Origin: JAXLYE01 sp046351595
Lineage (GTDB): Bacteria > Myxococcota_A > Polyangia > Palsa-1104 > JAEUJZ01
Length of the DNA stretch: 64,000 nt
Reading direction: 5' to 3'
Assembly (NCBI GenBank): GCA_046351595.1
Contig: JAXLYE010000003.1
Coordinates: 558,001 to 622,000, forward strand
The notes beneath the pieces were generated by a model. That model ran no database searches and was not told the origin of the DNA. It saw only the letters and a list, made by a program, of their open reading frames with translations. Made by a program: the position numbers and the translations under genes. Of this stretch, positions 35,101-43,892 are shown piece after piece. Position 1 is the first letter of the stretch. Each line of letters starts with the position of its first letter.

Positions 35101-35762
35101 CGCCCGACGGCGCGCGGGGTCGTCGGGGCCGTCGGCGTCCTCGGGGTCGGGGGGCTGCCCGCGCTGCCGCGCAGATCCACCGCGGCGCGGCTCGCGAGCA
35201 GCGCGCGCGTGGTGCGCATCGCGGAGGCCGCGGCGTGCAGCGAGGTCGCCGCGGCCGGCGCCGCCGCATCGGTGAGCGCCAGCAGCCCGCTTCCCACCCG
35301 CACCAGCTCGCTGCCGCCCAGCCGAACCAGCCCGCCGGGCAGCGGCACCAGCTGCAGCGGTCGCGGCGCCGCCGTCGGCGCCACCAGCAGCGGCAGGCGC
35401 CCCATCGCGGCCAGCACGCCTTCCGAGGACATCGGGATGCGCTCGCCGGCCGGGATGCTGAACACCAGGCGGCTCCGCTTCGCGGCCAGGATGTTGATGG
35501 GCGGTGCCTGCGGCGTCTCGACGTCCCCGGGCGGCGCGTTCGCCGCGCCGGTCACCGGGTCGGGGCAGGCGGTGGTGATCTCGTAGCTTGCCCGCTCACC
35601 CAGGTGCTGCGTCGCAAACTGCACGATCATGTACGCCCGCCCCGACGCCAGCGGCGTGAGCACGCGACCCTCGCGCGTGGCGGAGATCTCTACGTTGTGG
35701 GCGGTGATCCGCAGGTCCACAAGATCGGCTGGGCGCAGCACGCGGAACGAGACGGGCGGCAT
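32145..35762 (-). CDS. giant hypothetical protein, 1205 aa, beta-rich C-terminus
   Basis: 1205 aa from ATG 35762, preceded by GGAGG. The N-terminal third is Ala/Pro-rich with strand-like segments. A helical stretch follows around residues 690-830 (QDLLDQVTGFLGDLERLVQL, RIFAFVQGLLPRDGEV). The last 300 residues alternate hydrophobic and polar residues in repeated strands (NIAIGVFSLENLSFAADVHV, VLTVMCLGGGGFFGLRLS, YLELVYQFDTGKLVGRARL), like a barrel or sheath and reminiscent of DUF6603-type proteins; that link is a weak impression. No signal peptide. It is first in a two-gene operon with the 1488-aa protein, so they probably work together. Confidence 0.7.
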   Translation of the reverse strand: MPPVSFRVLRPADLVDLRITAHNVEISATREGRVLTPLASGRAYMIVQFATQHLGERASYEITTACPDPVTGAANAPPGDVETPQAPPINILAAKRSRLVFSIPAGERIPMSSEGVLAAMGRLPLLVAPTAAPRPLQLVPLPGGLVRLGGSELVRVGSGLLALTDAAAPAAATSLHAAASAMRTTRALLASRAAVDLRGSAGSPPTPRTPTAPTTPRAVGRLRRGARSLLGPGGLVVSPGIIDVILNLKPRAPHDDETAIEAPWRLTISPSDRAGFAHTNQPERSARHPELVELWHTRLGVRRVAPDQTVSVDERDDPQRIVRAIWNREKDTGETEDHALVPFRTSLDRSDRGALVRQTADWTLTRPDPADARRLELSALGGWLDLHGQWKTTPYTQAGLDAILSWDHVAPMGRDQFVRVVYPGFLFPFGHRASLVKITERKIKDSKNPQARLYQRKFLVIGEPERLYSDRRMPFVRVAVRPLVTPDIKDPMLAGGGSVDDQKLFWPTVETGEFQFTLDAIDHEGRTVRLYTPLLWVADQYVAPAGATANRQKVQKTWNDKADSKSLIPARAQRVAFAPAERGGDTTLEAQTLRFEGTIPVSSGDPHSDPTLTRARVVIPAMQKLAFHADPVDIEYAAPYVASGFSADPSSAQVFAKLVTPKALSFSEGTDRSGGFLQPDLPIAGLSRRLGLASNGDGAGPQFDASAFTDVLPKLFGVIELKDLLGAIGLDEAPKFVQDLLDQVTGFLGDLERLVQLAKQAAGTPAAVAGTLQTLLASLRQRIQDLFGATDESVITAARTAITGILNDTRTAVQQIADALAGVALTPVLREQIQNLCTTVRAPLDDAAALVERIFAFVQGLLPRDGEVRARYEWRPKIQSWPSSGPLFRANDPHGLVLAVEARTGGAAGARAQVLAELRDFDLILLPASIVANAELLVLKFERISFRSGTGRRTEVDVVFKEKEFLGVLGYLAKLSEWIPMDGFSDPPYFDVDATGIRAGFSLALPNIAIGVFSLENLSFAADVHVPFLGESITVGFSFCSREQPFVLTVMCLGGGGFFGLRLSPKKLELLEVSLEARAQLGVDFGVASGSISAAVGVYIRMEGDAGSLTGYFRLRGEVNVLGIASASIELYLELVYQFDTGKLVGRARLTIEVEVFCFSVSVSFEVERRFAGSAGDPTFLELLGADETQAALRFSEYCLAFAGA

Positions 35763-36025
35763 CGTGATCCTCCAAGGCCAGGGGGCTCTGCGCTCTCTGG
35801 ACCCAACAGCGGAAAGCAAATAAGAGGCCGGGCACACCGCGACGGAGGGTCCGCGGGATGCAGCGCGGCCGGAGGCAGCAGCCAAGACGAATCGGTAACA
35901 CGCTGTTACCCGCTGGCCGCATTCCGGGAGGCAGGGGAGCAGGCGTCGGAGTCGCTGAGCATTTCAGCGCGTGCAACTTCCAGGCGCCATCTGTTCATGC
36001 GGCGAAAGGACCCCGAGCGCCCGCG

Positions 36026-36625
36026 CTACAGCGACAGGCGCAGGAAAGCCTCGCGCGAGCCGACCAGGCCGGACGCGGGCGGGCGGTGGCGCAGCGCGCC
36101 GGTCGCGGCCAGCCCCGGGCGCACCAGCCGCCCCTGCCCGGTCGCCGGATCCTGCTCGACCAAAAGGACCGGCACCGGGCTGCCGGCGCAGAGCTTCTCG
36201 ACGGTGCGGCCGACCGTTCCGGGGCTGTTCCCGCGCCGCCCGTGCACACCGAGCACCAGCAGCGAGGTGCCCGGGCGCTCGGCGGCGCGGCGCAGCTCGA
36301 CCGCGGGGTCGCCGATGCGGACCTGGATCTCGGCGTGCACGCGATCCCCGACCAGCGACGAGCAGAGCGCGGCGAGCTGGCGGCGCGCGGCCCGCGCCAG
36401 GCTCTGGATCTCGGCGTGCGCGGCGTTGTCCGGCTCGCGGTCTGCGGGCTCGCGGCCTGCGGGGCCGGCGCGGCCCGCTGGCGACTCCCACTCGAACACG
36501 TGCAGGAGCTCGAGCGATGCGTGCTCGCGCTCGGCCAGCGCCACCGCCTGGATCAGCGCCCGCTCGCTCGAGTCGCTGAAGTCGATGCCGACGATCACCC
36601 GGCCCCCTTGCAGAGACGATTCCAT
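36026..36625 (-). CDS. universal stress protein (UspA family)
   Basis: 199 aa from ATG 36625, with GGAGGAG upstream. The start RVIVGIDFSDSSERALIQA and the later LLVLGVHGRRGNSPGTVGR form the ATP-binding Usp fold (G-x2-G...G), followed by SPVPVLLVEQD. A linker rich in Ala, Gly and Glu is inserted around residues 58-80, and about 35 extra residues follow the Usp domain. UspA proteins are cytoplasmic, nucleotide-binding and induced by stress. It stands alone between a 260-base upstream gap and the giant-protein operon. Confidence 0.85.
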   Translation of the reverse strand: MESSLQGGRVIVGIDFSDSSERALIQAVALAEREHASLELLHVFEWESPAGRAGPAGREPADREPDNAAHAEIQSLARAARRQLAALCSSLVGDRVHAEIQVRIGDPAVELRRAAERPGTSLLVLGVHGRRGNSPGTVGRTVEKLCAGSPVPVLLVEQDPATGQGRLVRPGLAATGALRHRPPASGLVGSREAFLRLSL

Positions 36626-36881
36626 CGTTGCTCCTCCGGTGCGCTGTTCAAGCGGCAACGGAGATCAGCGCAACGGCCGTGCCAGCTCATCGGCCGATCG
36701 GCGGGGACCTCTGCCAGCGCCAAGGATACGGGCCGTCGTCCTCGGGCGCTCGCTCGATCCGCGGGCGGCGCGGCGCCGCGGGTCGCTCGCTTCGCCGGTT
36801 CCCGATGAGAAACCGCGCGCTACACCCAGGTGACACAGGGGCCGAGCGCGCCCCGGCTCGCGATTTCGCGCGCCTCCGGGC

Positions 36882-37508
36882 TCAGGGAGCGGGGCGCGAG
36901 CGCTGCCACTGCTGCGCCGCGCGGTACACGTAGTCCGCGACGGCGGCGAGGCCCAGCCCGGCGGTGCCGAGCGCCAGCTTCGGGACGCTGCGCGGCGCCA
37001 CGAGCGCGGCGGCCACGGTGACAAACTGCGCGACCGTCGTCAGCTTGCCGAGCCGCCGCGCCTTGAGGCTCAGGTGGACGCGCTCGCGCAGCGCCGGCGA
37101 GAAGCGGTACAGTAGGATCAGCGGCGTCACCGCGACATCGCGCAGCCCGATGAGCGCGAGCTGCTCGGCGCTGATCCGCCGCTCGACCAGCAGGGCCGCG
37201 AGCAGCGAGACGACGAAGACCTTGTCGCAGAGCGGATCGAGCCACTCGCCGGTCGCGCCGGTGCCCTCGCCGATGTGCAGGCCCAGGCGCTGCGACAGCG
37301 GCTGATCGTGGCGCGCGAACCAGCCGTCGAGCAGGTCGGTGACCGCCGCGATCCCCATCAGCGACAAGAGCGCCGTCGGCCGCTCGCGCACCTTCCACAG
37401 CACCGCCGCCAGCCCGATGCGCGAGAGCGACAGCAGGTTCGGCAGCGCCGCGCTCAGCGTCGCGGCACCCGGCGGGGACGCGGGGCCTGGGGGGTCAGGG
37501 ATCGACAT
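36882..37508 (-). CDS. CDP-alcohol phosphatidyltransferase family protein
   Basis: 208 aa from ATG 37508, with GAGGAG upstream. The family signature DG-x2-AR...G-x3-D-x3-D is present as LLDGWFAR and GEWLDPLCDK, but the stretch between the two halves is longer than the usual eight residues (it contains LHIGEGTGAT), which is unusual. Four to five hydrophobic segments fit an inner-membrane enzyme that transfers a phosphatidyl or similar group from a CDP-activated donor, for example in phosphatidylglycerol phosphate synthesis. The exact acceptor is not readable. It is divergent from the kinase piece at 37690. Confidence 0.75.
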   Translation of the reverse strand: MSIPDPPGPASPPGAATLSAALPNLLSLSRIGLAAVLWKVRERPTALLSLMGIAAVTDLLDGWFARHDQPLSQRLGLHIGEGTGATGEWLDPLCDKVFVVSLLAALLVERRISAEQLALIGLRDVAVTPLILLYRFSPALRERVHLSLKARRLGKLTTVAQFVTVAAALVAPRSVPKLALGTAGLGLAAVADYVYRAAQQWQRSRPAP

Positions 37509-37689
37509 GGAATCCAGCTCCTCTCTTCTTCCTAACGCTAGCGCACGGACGCGGGGCGGAAGGCAGAAGGCTGCGATTGCACAAACCGTACCCGTCCCGA
37601 CAGAGGGCGCGCCGTTCACCCTCCGAACCCCTTGATCCACAAGCCGCTACGCCGCTCCGGGGAACCCGCGACAGCCCGCCCGCGACGGC

Positions 37690-40600
37690 GGCGTGATCCT
37701 GTACGAGATGCTCACCGGCCGCCTCCCCTTCGAGGAGGAGACGCTCGGCAAGATGCTGCGGGCGCACATCGAGGAGCCGCCGCCGCCGCTGCGCGAGCGC
37801 CTGCCGCAGCTCAAGGTCGCCGAGTCGCTGGAGGCGCTAGTGCGCCGCCTGCTCGGCAAGACGCGCGACGAGCGGTTCGCGTCGATGGCCGAGGTCGCGG
37901 CCGCGCTCGAGGGCGAGGCCGACCGCATCCTGGTGCAGCGCGGGCAGAAGGCGGTGCTGTCGCGGCAGCTCCTCGGCTCGCTGCGGCTGCGCATCTTCGG
38001 GCGGCTCCTGCCGCTGTGGGCGGTGGCGGCGTCGCTGATGGTGCTGCTCGGCGGCGCGGCGGCGCTGGTCTACGTGCTGCTGCTCAAGCCGCCGCTGTCG
38101 CCCGAGGAGCTCGAGGCGATCCGCGCGCGCGCGCTGGCGGTCCTGCAGGGCGACACCGCGGCGACGGCGACGACCGAGCTGCGGCAGCACGCCGTGCGCT
38201 CGCTCGGTCAGACGCGCGACGTGCGGCTGCGCCCGGATCTCGAGAAGCTCCTGCTCGACCCGCGCCCCGAGGTGCAGGCCGAGGCCGCGACCGCGCTCGG
38301 CGTGCTCGGCGACCGGCAGGCGGCGCCGGCGCTGGTGCGCGCCCTCGGCAGCGAGAAGGCGCCGCCGCTGCGGACGGCGCTGGCGGGCGCGCTGCTGTCG
38401 CTCGGTGACAGCGCCGGCGCGACCGAGCTGTCGCAGCTGGTGCAGGCCAAGGACGACCGCGTGCGGCTGACCGCGGCGCGCCTGTTGTGCGATAGCGGTC
38501 AGGCCGCGGCGCAGCCGCCGGTGCGGGCGCTGCTCGCGCGGCCCGAGCTGCCGCCGTCGCTGGCGGTCGAGCTCCTGGCCTGCCTGGTGCGGCTCGGGGA
38601 CGAGGCGTCGCTGCGCGCGCTGCGCAGCCGCATGACCACGCCGGGCCCGCGCGACGTGCAGCTCCTGGCCGCGGGTCGGCTCGCCCAGCTCGGTGACAGC
38701 GACGGGCGCGCCTACCTGCTGCGGCTGGCGCTCGCGCGCGGGCCGGATCAGCTGACCGCGGCGTGGCTGCTCTCGGATCCGAGCGAGCCGCGGCTGGCCG
38801 AGGTCTTCCGCGCCGCGCTCGACAACCGCAACGCGCCCGAGCCGCAGCGTGTGCTCGGGGCCGAGGGCCTGGGGCAGGCGGGCGAGATCGTCGAGGTGCG
38901 GCGGCTCGATCGCTACCTCGGCGCGACGGTGGCGCCGCCGCTGCGGCAGGCGGCGGCGGCGGCGATCCTGGTCCTGGCCCGCGGCGGCGACGCGAACCTG
39001 CTGCGGGATCAGGGCCTGGCCTGGGCGCTGGGAGCGGCCGGAGACGCCAGCGCCGAGACGCGGCAGGCGGCGGCGGTGGTGCTGGGAGAGAACGCGTCGG
39101 AGCAGGCGGTGGCGCTGCTGGGCAAGCTGCTGCGCGACGGCAACGTCGAGGTGCGCCGGGCCGCGGCGCGGGCGCTCGGGCGGCGCAGCGAGGGCGCGGT
39201 GGTGGCGCTGCTGGCGCAGGCGCTCGACGACGCCGATGCCGGCGTGCGCGCCGAGGCGCTGCGGTCGCTGGCCGCGGTCTTCGGCCGCCTGGGCGCGCGC
39301 TCCTCTTCGCTGGTGACGCCGCTGCTTCTGGGCCGGCTCGACGAGCTCGTGGCCAAGGGCTCAGAGACCGAGAAGGTGCTGGCGGCGAGCGCGCTCTTGC
39401 GGTTGGGCAACGAGGCCATGCGCGCCGAGCTGCGCCGCCTCGGCGCGTCGTCGGATCCGGCGGTGCGCAAGCTGGTGCTCGAGGCGCTAGAGGGCGACCG
39501 CGAGCACCTGGCCGGCGCGCTTGCGGACGCCGACGCGGGCGTGCGCCTGCTGGCGGCGCGGCTCCTGGCCGGCCTCGGCGACAAGCGGGCGGTCCCGGTG
39601 CTGCAGGAGGCGCTCGGGCGCGGCGGCCCCGACGGGCTCTTGGCCTACGTGCTGCTGCGGCGGCTCGGCGTCGAGGCACCCGTGCCCGGGGATCTCGAGC
39701 AGCTGCTCGGCAGCGGCAAGAAGGCGCAGCGGCTCGCGGCGGTGGCGGCGCTGCGCTGGGCGGCGCCGGAGGCGGCGGGACCGCTGCTCGCGCGCGCGGC
39801 CCGCGATCTCGACGCCGAGGTGCGGCAGAAGGTCGCCGAGGTGACGGGTGAGCTCTTGCTGGCGCAGAAGCCGCCCAAGGATCCGACGCTGCTCGCGGTG
39901 CTGCGGCTGCTCGGTGGCGACGCCGACACGGCGGTGTGGACGCGGGCGCGGGCGCTCCTGGCGCGGGTGCTCGGCGCGGCGCCGCTCGTCGGTGAGCTGG
40001 CCCTGGGCAGCCCCGAGCCGCCGCCGGCGGAGCCGCGCCGCGGCGCAGCGAAGCCGCAGGCCGAGACGGCGGAGCCCGCGGCCGGTGCCGGCGAGCCCGA
40101 GCCGCCGCCGGCGCAGAGCGGCCAGCTGATCGTCGAGGGACCGGCCGGCGTGCAGTTCCTGTACAAGCGCGCCTGGCACACGGTGCCGGCGACGCTCGAG
40201 CTGCCGTTCGGCGAGTACGACATCGACACCCTGGCCGGCGAGCACGAGGTCGTCGTGCAGGCCGGCGCCGAGACGCGGCTTAACATCGAGGAGTCGACCG
40301 AGGAGAAGGCGCTGCGGGCGGGCGTCGCGGCGGCGAAGAAGGGCGGCCTGGCCGGCACCGCGCGCAGCCGCGCCATCGGCCAGCTCGAGCGCGCGCGCAG
40401 CGGCTGCTTGAAGGGCAGCTTCCGCGACGCGCCGCCGTGCCAGGCCATCATCCTGCAGGCCAGCTACTACGTCGGCAAGCTGCGCGAGGAAGAGGGCGCC
40501 GAGGGACAGGCCATGGACGCCTTCCAGCAGGTCGCCGCCGTCGCCGACCGGGTCAAGGGCATGGGCGAGCTCAAGTCCGGGGCCGAGAGCGCGATCGCGC

Positions 40601-40785
40601 GCCTGCGCCCGCGGCTCGGTCACGTCGTCGAGAAGGCGTCGGTCGGCGGGCGCTGCGTCGCCCACGAGTACTGGGTCACGCCGGGCAAGACCGCGTACCA
40701 GTCGGTGCTCCAGAAGAGGGAGATCACGGTCTCGGTCAGCGCCGGGCGGACCGCCTCGCTCAACTTCTGTGAAGGGAGCCCGTGA
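37690..40785 (+). pseudogene. kinase C-lobe end fused to TM, HEAT repeats and PEGA-like domain (4th piece of a broken kinase gene)
   Basis: The frame enters at GGC 37690 as GVILYEMLTGRLPF, which is subdomain IX onward of a serine/threonine kinase; everything before it is missing. Translation could restart at GTG 37693. After the kinase end come one membrane helix (LWAVAASLMVLLGGAAALVY), about 600 residues of HEAT-like repeats (for example VRLTAARLLCDSGQ, EVRRAAARALGRRSEG), a Pro/Ala linker, a PEGA-like strand set (GQLIVEGPAGVQFLYKR) and a helical C-terminus. The missing front matches the pieces at 52522, 55821 and 57177. All pieces are multiples of three and join in frame to a protein of about 1315 aa. 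The stop overlaps the next start (TGATG), so the downstream part is still arranged as an operon. Confidence 0.75.
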
Positions 40786-42344
40786 TGCCGCCGGCACGGC
40801 TCGCGCAGCCCGGGCTCCTCGGGCTGGTGCTGGTCCTTTTCTGCGGCGTCGGCGCGGCGGCGGAGCGCCCGCGCGACAAGAAGGCGGCGCTGCACGCCGA
40901 GGCGGCGCGGCTCCTGCAAAGCGGCCAGCAGGCGCTTCTGGCGCGCGACTTTGCGACGGCGGAGCGGGCGCTGACCGAGTCCTACGTCAAGGTCGCGGCG
41001 CCGCAGCCGCTGTACTTCCTGGCGCTGGCCGCGGCGCAGCAGGGCCGCGTGCTCGAGGCCCAGGATCTGCTCCACCGCTTCGAGGCCGACGCCGCCGCCG
41101 AGCCCGATGCCGCGACGGTCACCGAGCTGCGCCGTCTGCTCGCGCAGCCGACGCCGCCGCACGGCAAGGTGCAGGTGCTGGGCGAGCCCGGCGCCATCGT
41201 GCGCGTAGACGGCCGGCTCATCGGCGCGCTGCCGCTGGTGACGCCGGCGCTGGTCCTGCCCGACCAGCCGCACAGCCTGACCCTGGAGACGCGCGGCCGC
41301 AGCATCCCGGCGACGGTCGCGGTGGCGGCCGGGCGCTTCGTCGAGGTCCGCGTCAACGCCGACACGCGCGCCGCGCTCATCACGCTGTTGCCGGCGTACA
41401 TCGCGCTCGTGCGCACGCGCGGCCCGGCCGGCTCGGGCGCGCCGCTGCCGCCGGAGCTGCCGGCCCGCCTCGGGCGCGCGCTCGAGGAGGGGCTGCAGGC
41501 CGAGAAGCGCTCGCTGCTCGGGCGTGAGCTGTCGCTCTTGCGCGCGCCCGAGCTCGCCCGCTGCCTGGAGCGCCTGGACTGCCAGCAGAAGCTCGCCGAG
41601 AAGAACGACGCCGAGGGCGTGTTCCAGATCGACGTCGAGCCGGGCGCCGGGGCCGGGCGCTACCGCGTGCGGGTGAAGCTCCTGGACACCGCCACGGGCG
41701 ACGTGGCCGCCGAGTCCGAGAGCGACAGCAGCGAGGACGAGCTGATCCCGGCGCTGCAGAAGGCCGTGGTCGGCGCCGCGACGCGCGTCTCGCAGCGGCC
41801 GCGCGGCACGCTGTCGGTCCTCACCGAGCCGCCCGGCGCCGAGGTCTTCATCGATGACAAGCCGCTCGGCCGGGCGCCGCTGGAGCGCGTGGTGTGGGCG
41901 GGCACGCACGCCCTGGTCCTGCGCAAGCCCGGCCACCAGGACGTGCGCCGACCGCTGGAGCTCGGCGACGGCCAGTCCGTCACCGTGCGCGAGTCGCTGC
42001 CGCCGCGCGCGGCCGAGCCGGTGCCGCCGCCCTCGAGCGTGCTTTTGCGCGAGGCGGCGCGCGGGCGCCGGCCGCTGTGGCGCCTGGTCGTCGGCCCGCT
42101 GGCCATCGGCGGCGGCCTGCTGCTGTCGGGCATCGCCGTGCACGGCGCCACGCTGCCGGGCAAGTGCGCCGGCACCGACCAGTTCCCCGACCCGGCCGCC
42201 CCGTGCTCCCAGATCTACAGCGGCGCGGTCGCCGGCAGCGCCAACTCGCTGCTCGGCCTGGGCCTGCTCATCACCGGCGCCGGCATCGGCCTGGTGGCCT
42301 GGCCCGGACCGCGCATCGACGTGTACGGCGTGGCCCCGCGCTAG
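40785..42344 (+). CDS. secreted protein with TPR-like start and PEGA domains
   Basis: 519 aa from ATG 40785, coupled to the kinase/HEAT piece by TGATG. A signal peptide is present (GLLGLVLVLFCGVGAAAE). Helical repeats like a TPR follow (LLQSGQQALLARDFATAERAL), then two PEGA-type segments: GKVQVLGEPGAIVRVDGRLIG near residue 130 and GTLSVLTEPPGAEVFIDDKP near residue 345. Near the end a membrane helix (VGPLAIGGGLLLSGIAVHG) and a further hydrophobic stretch anchor it. PEGA domains are beta modules found on secreted bacterial surface proteins. Its place behind a HEAT/PEGA kinase suggests a joint role at the envelope. Confidence 0.75.
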   Translation: MPPARLAQPGLLGLVLVLFCGVGAAAERPRDKKAALHAEAARLLQSGQQALLARDFATAERALTESYVKVAAPQPLYFLALAAAQQGRVLEAQDLLHRFEADAAAEPDAATVTELRRLLAQPTPPHGKVQVLGEPGAIVRVDGRLIGALPLVTPALVLPDQPHSLTLETRGRSIPATVAVAAGRFVEVRVNADTRAALITLLPAYIALVRTRGPAGSGAPLPPELPARLGRALEEGLQAEKRSLLGRELSLLRAPELARCLERLDCQQKLAEKNDAEGVFQIDVEPGAGAGRYRVRVKLLDTATGDVAAESESDSSEDELIPALQKAVVGAATRVSQRPRGTLSVLTEPPGAEVFIDDKPLGRAPLERVVWAGTHALVLRKPGHQDVRRPLELGDGQSVTVRESLPPRAAEPVPPPSSVLLREAARGRRPLWRLVVGPLAIGGGLLLSGIAVHGATLPGKCAGTDQFPDPAAPCSQIYSGAVAGSANSLLGLGLLITGAGIGLVAWPGPRIDVYGVAPR

Positions 42345-42366
42345 CCGCGCGCGTGCAGGAGGTCTC

Positions 42367-43803
42367 ATGCGGAAGCTCGTAGTCGCCTTGCTGGGGCTGG
42401 GCGCCTGCTACGCCTGGCCGACGATCCCGAACCCCGACCATCCCGCCGACGGCGGCGGCGACGGCGGCGGCACCAGCGTATCGTCCTGCCCGTCGGGCGG
42501 CACGCTCGTGAACTCGGGCGCCGAGCTGCAGAAGGTGCTGGCCTCGGCCCTGGCCAGCGACCCGGTCTCGGAGCTCGTGTTCTGCCTGAGCCCGGGCGCG
42601 TCGCCCTACACCTTCAGCGAGCCGCTGGCCGCCAAGACGTCGACGCTGGGCAACGTCCTTTTGCCGCCGATCACCGCCGCCGTGATGATCATCGGCCTGG
42701 GGAGCAAGCCGGCCGACACCGAGCTCGCCGCCAGCAACGCCAACACGCCGACGCTGAACTTCGCCAACCTGCGCTGCCCGGCGAGCTCCGGGCGCTTCTT
42801 CTACGTGAAGCCGACCGGCCACCTCAAGCTCGTGAACCTCGAGCTCAACGGCGGCTGCGTCCAGGGCGGGCGCGGCGGCCTGGGCACCGGCGGCGGCGGC
42901 GGCGGCGGCGGCGGCGCGGGCCTGGGCGGCGCCGTCCTCGTCGAGGGCGGCAAGCTGACGCTCGACCGGGTCAGCTTCCGCAACAACCTGGCGCTCGGCG
43001 GCCTCGGGGGCGGCAGCCGCGCCACCACCAACGGGATCGCCGGCGGCGGCGGCGGCGGCGGCGGCCTCGATCCGTCCGGCTCGATCAGCGACGGCGCGCA
43101 GGCGCCAGACCCGATCGCCGGGATGACCCTGATGAGCGGCGGCAGCGGCGGCGGCAGCACCGGCGGCAGCGGCTCGACGGCCCAGGGCGGCGCCGGTCAG
43201 GGCAGCGGCGGCGGCGGCGGCGGCGGCGGGACGACCAGCATGACCAACACCGCCGCGGCCAAGGGCAGCAACGGCGGCATCGGCGCGCCGCTGGCCGGCG
43301 GCGGCGGCGGCGGCGGCGCCATCAACAGCGGCGGGATGGGCAACGCGACCGGCGGCACCGGCGGGGCGCCCGGCTTCTGCGGCGGCGGCGGCGGCGGCGG
43401 CGGCGCGGGCGGGCTCAACGCCGTCAGCACCATCGGCTCCGGCGGCAACCCGGAGTACTCGATGTTCCTCGGCACGCCGGGCCGGTCCTATGCCTGCGGC
43501 GACACCGGCGAGATGGCGACGGGCGGGGTCGGCGGCGCCGGCGGTTCCGGCTGGGGCCTCGGCGGCGCCATCGCCTTCCTCGGCGGCGAGCTGACGGTGG
43601 TGCAGCTCGCGCCGGCGCTGCAGGTGAACAACCAGGCCCTCACCCCGGACCGCGGCAGCGCCCGCCGCGACGGCACCGGCGCGTTCCTGTTTGCCATCGG
43701 CACCGACTCCGGCGCCTTCAAGCCGTTCAAGACCACATCGGCGCCGACCGACGTTCCCGGTGTCGTCATCGTCAACTGCACCAGCCAGAGCGGCTGCTTA
43801 TAG
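42367..43803 (+). CDS. glycine-rich surface lipoprotein
   Basis: 478 aa from ATG 42367 with AGGAGG upstream. The lipobox is LLGLGAC at the end of a short signal, so it should be lipidated. Residues about 55-165 look like the start of a right-handed beta-helix protein (asparagine- and leucine-rich strands, GHLKLVNLELNGGCVQGG). The body is dominated by long glycine runs separated by short strands, as in Gly-rich surface and sporulation proteins of myxobacteria. It follows the PEGA gene by 22 bases, so it belongs to the same operon and is probably exported to the cell surface or matrix. Confidence 0.8.
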   Translation: MRKLVVALLGLGACYAWPTIPNPDHPADGGGDGGGTSVSSCPSGGTLVNSGAELQKVLASALASDPVSELVFCLSPGASPYTFSEPLAAKTSTLGNVLLPPITAAVMIIGLGSKPADTELAASNANTPTLNFANLRCPASSGRFFYVKPTGHLKLVNLELNGGCVQGGRGGLGTGGGGGGGGGAGLGGAVLVEGGKLTLDRVSFRNNLALGGLGGGSRATTNGIAGGGGGGGGLDPSGSISDGAQAPDPIAGMTLMSGGSGGGSTGGSGSTAQGGAGQGSGGGGGGGGTTSMTNTAAAKGSNGGIGAPLAGGGGGGGAINSGGMGNATGGTGGAPGFCGGGGGGGGAGGLNAVSTIGSGGNPEYSMFLGTPGRSYACGDTGEMATGGVGGAGGSGWGLGGAIAFLGGELTVVQLAPALQVNNQALTPDRGSARRDGTGAFLFAIGTDSGAFKPFKTTSAPTDVPGVVIVNCTSQSGCL

Positions 43804-43892
43804 CGCCGGGCGCTGCGCTCTATTGAACGCCGCCCCTCTCGGCAGTAACGTCGAGACTTCTGTCACACGCGGTCACCGCACAGGAGGTCTCG

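Noticed and set aside
28719..36833. Very long plus-strand open frames (over 1200 codons each)
   Set aside because: They are antisense to the two giant genes, consist mostly of Arg, Gly, Ala and His, and reflect GC-rich third positions.
36834..37690. Phosphatidyltransferase gene as a remnant of the kinase's missing front end
   Set aside because: It lies on the opposite strand and is a complete membrane enzyme unrelated to kinases.
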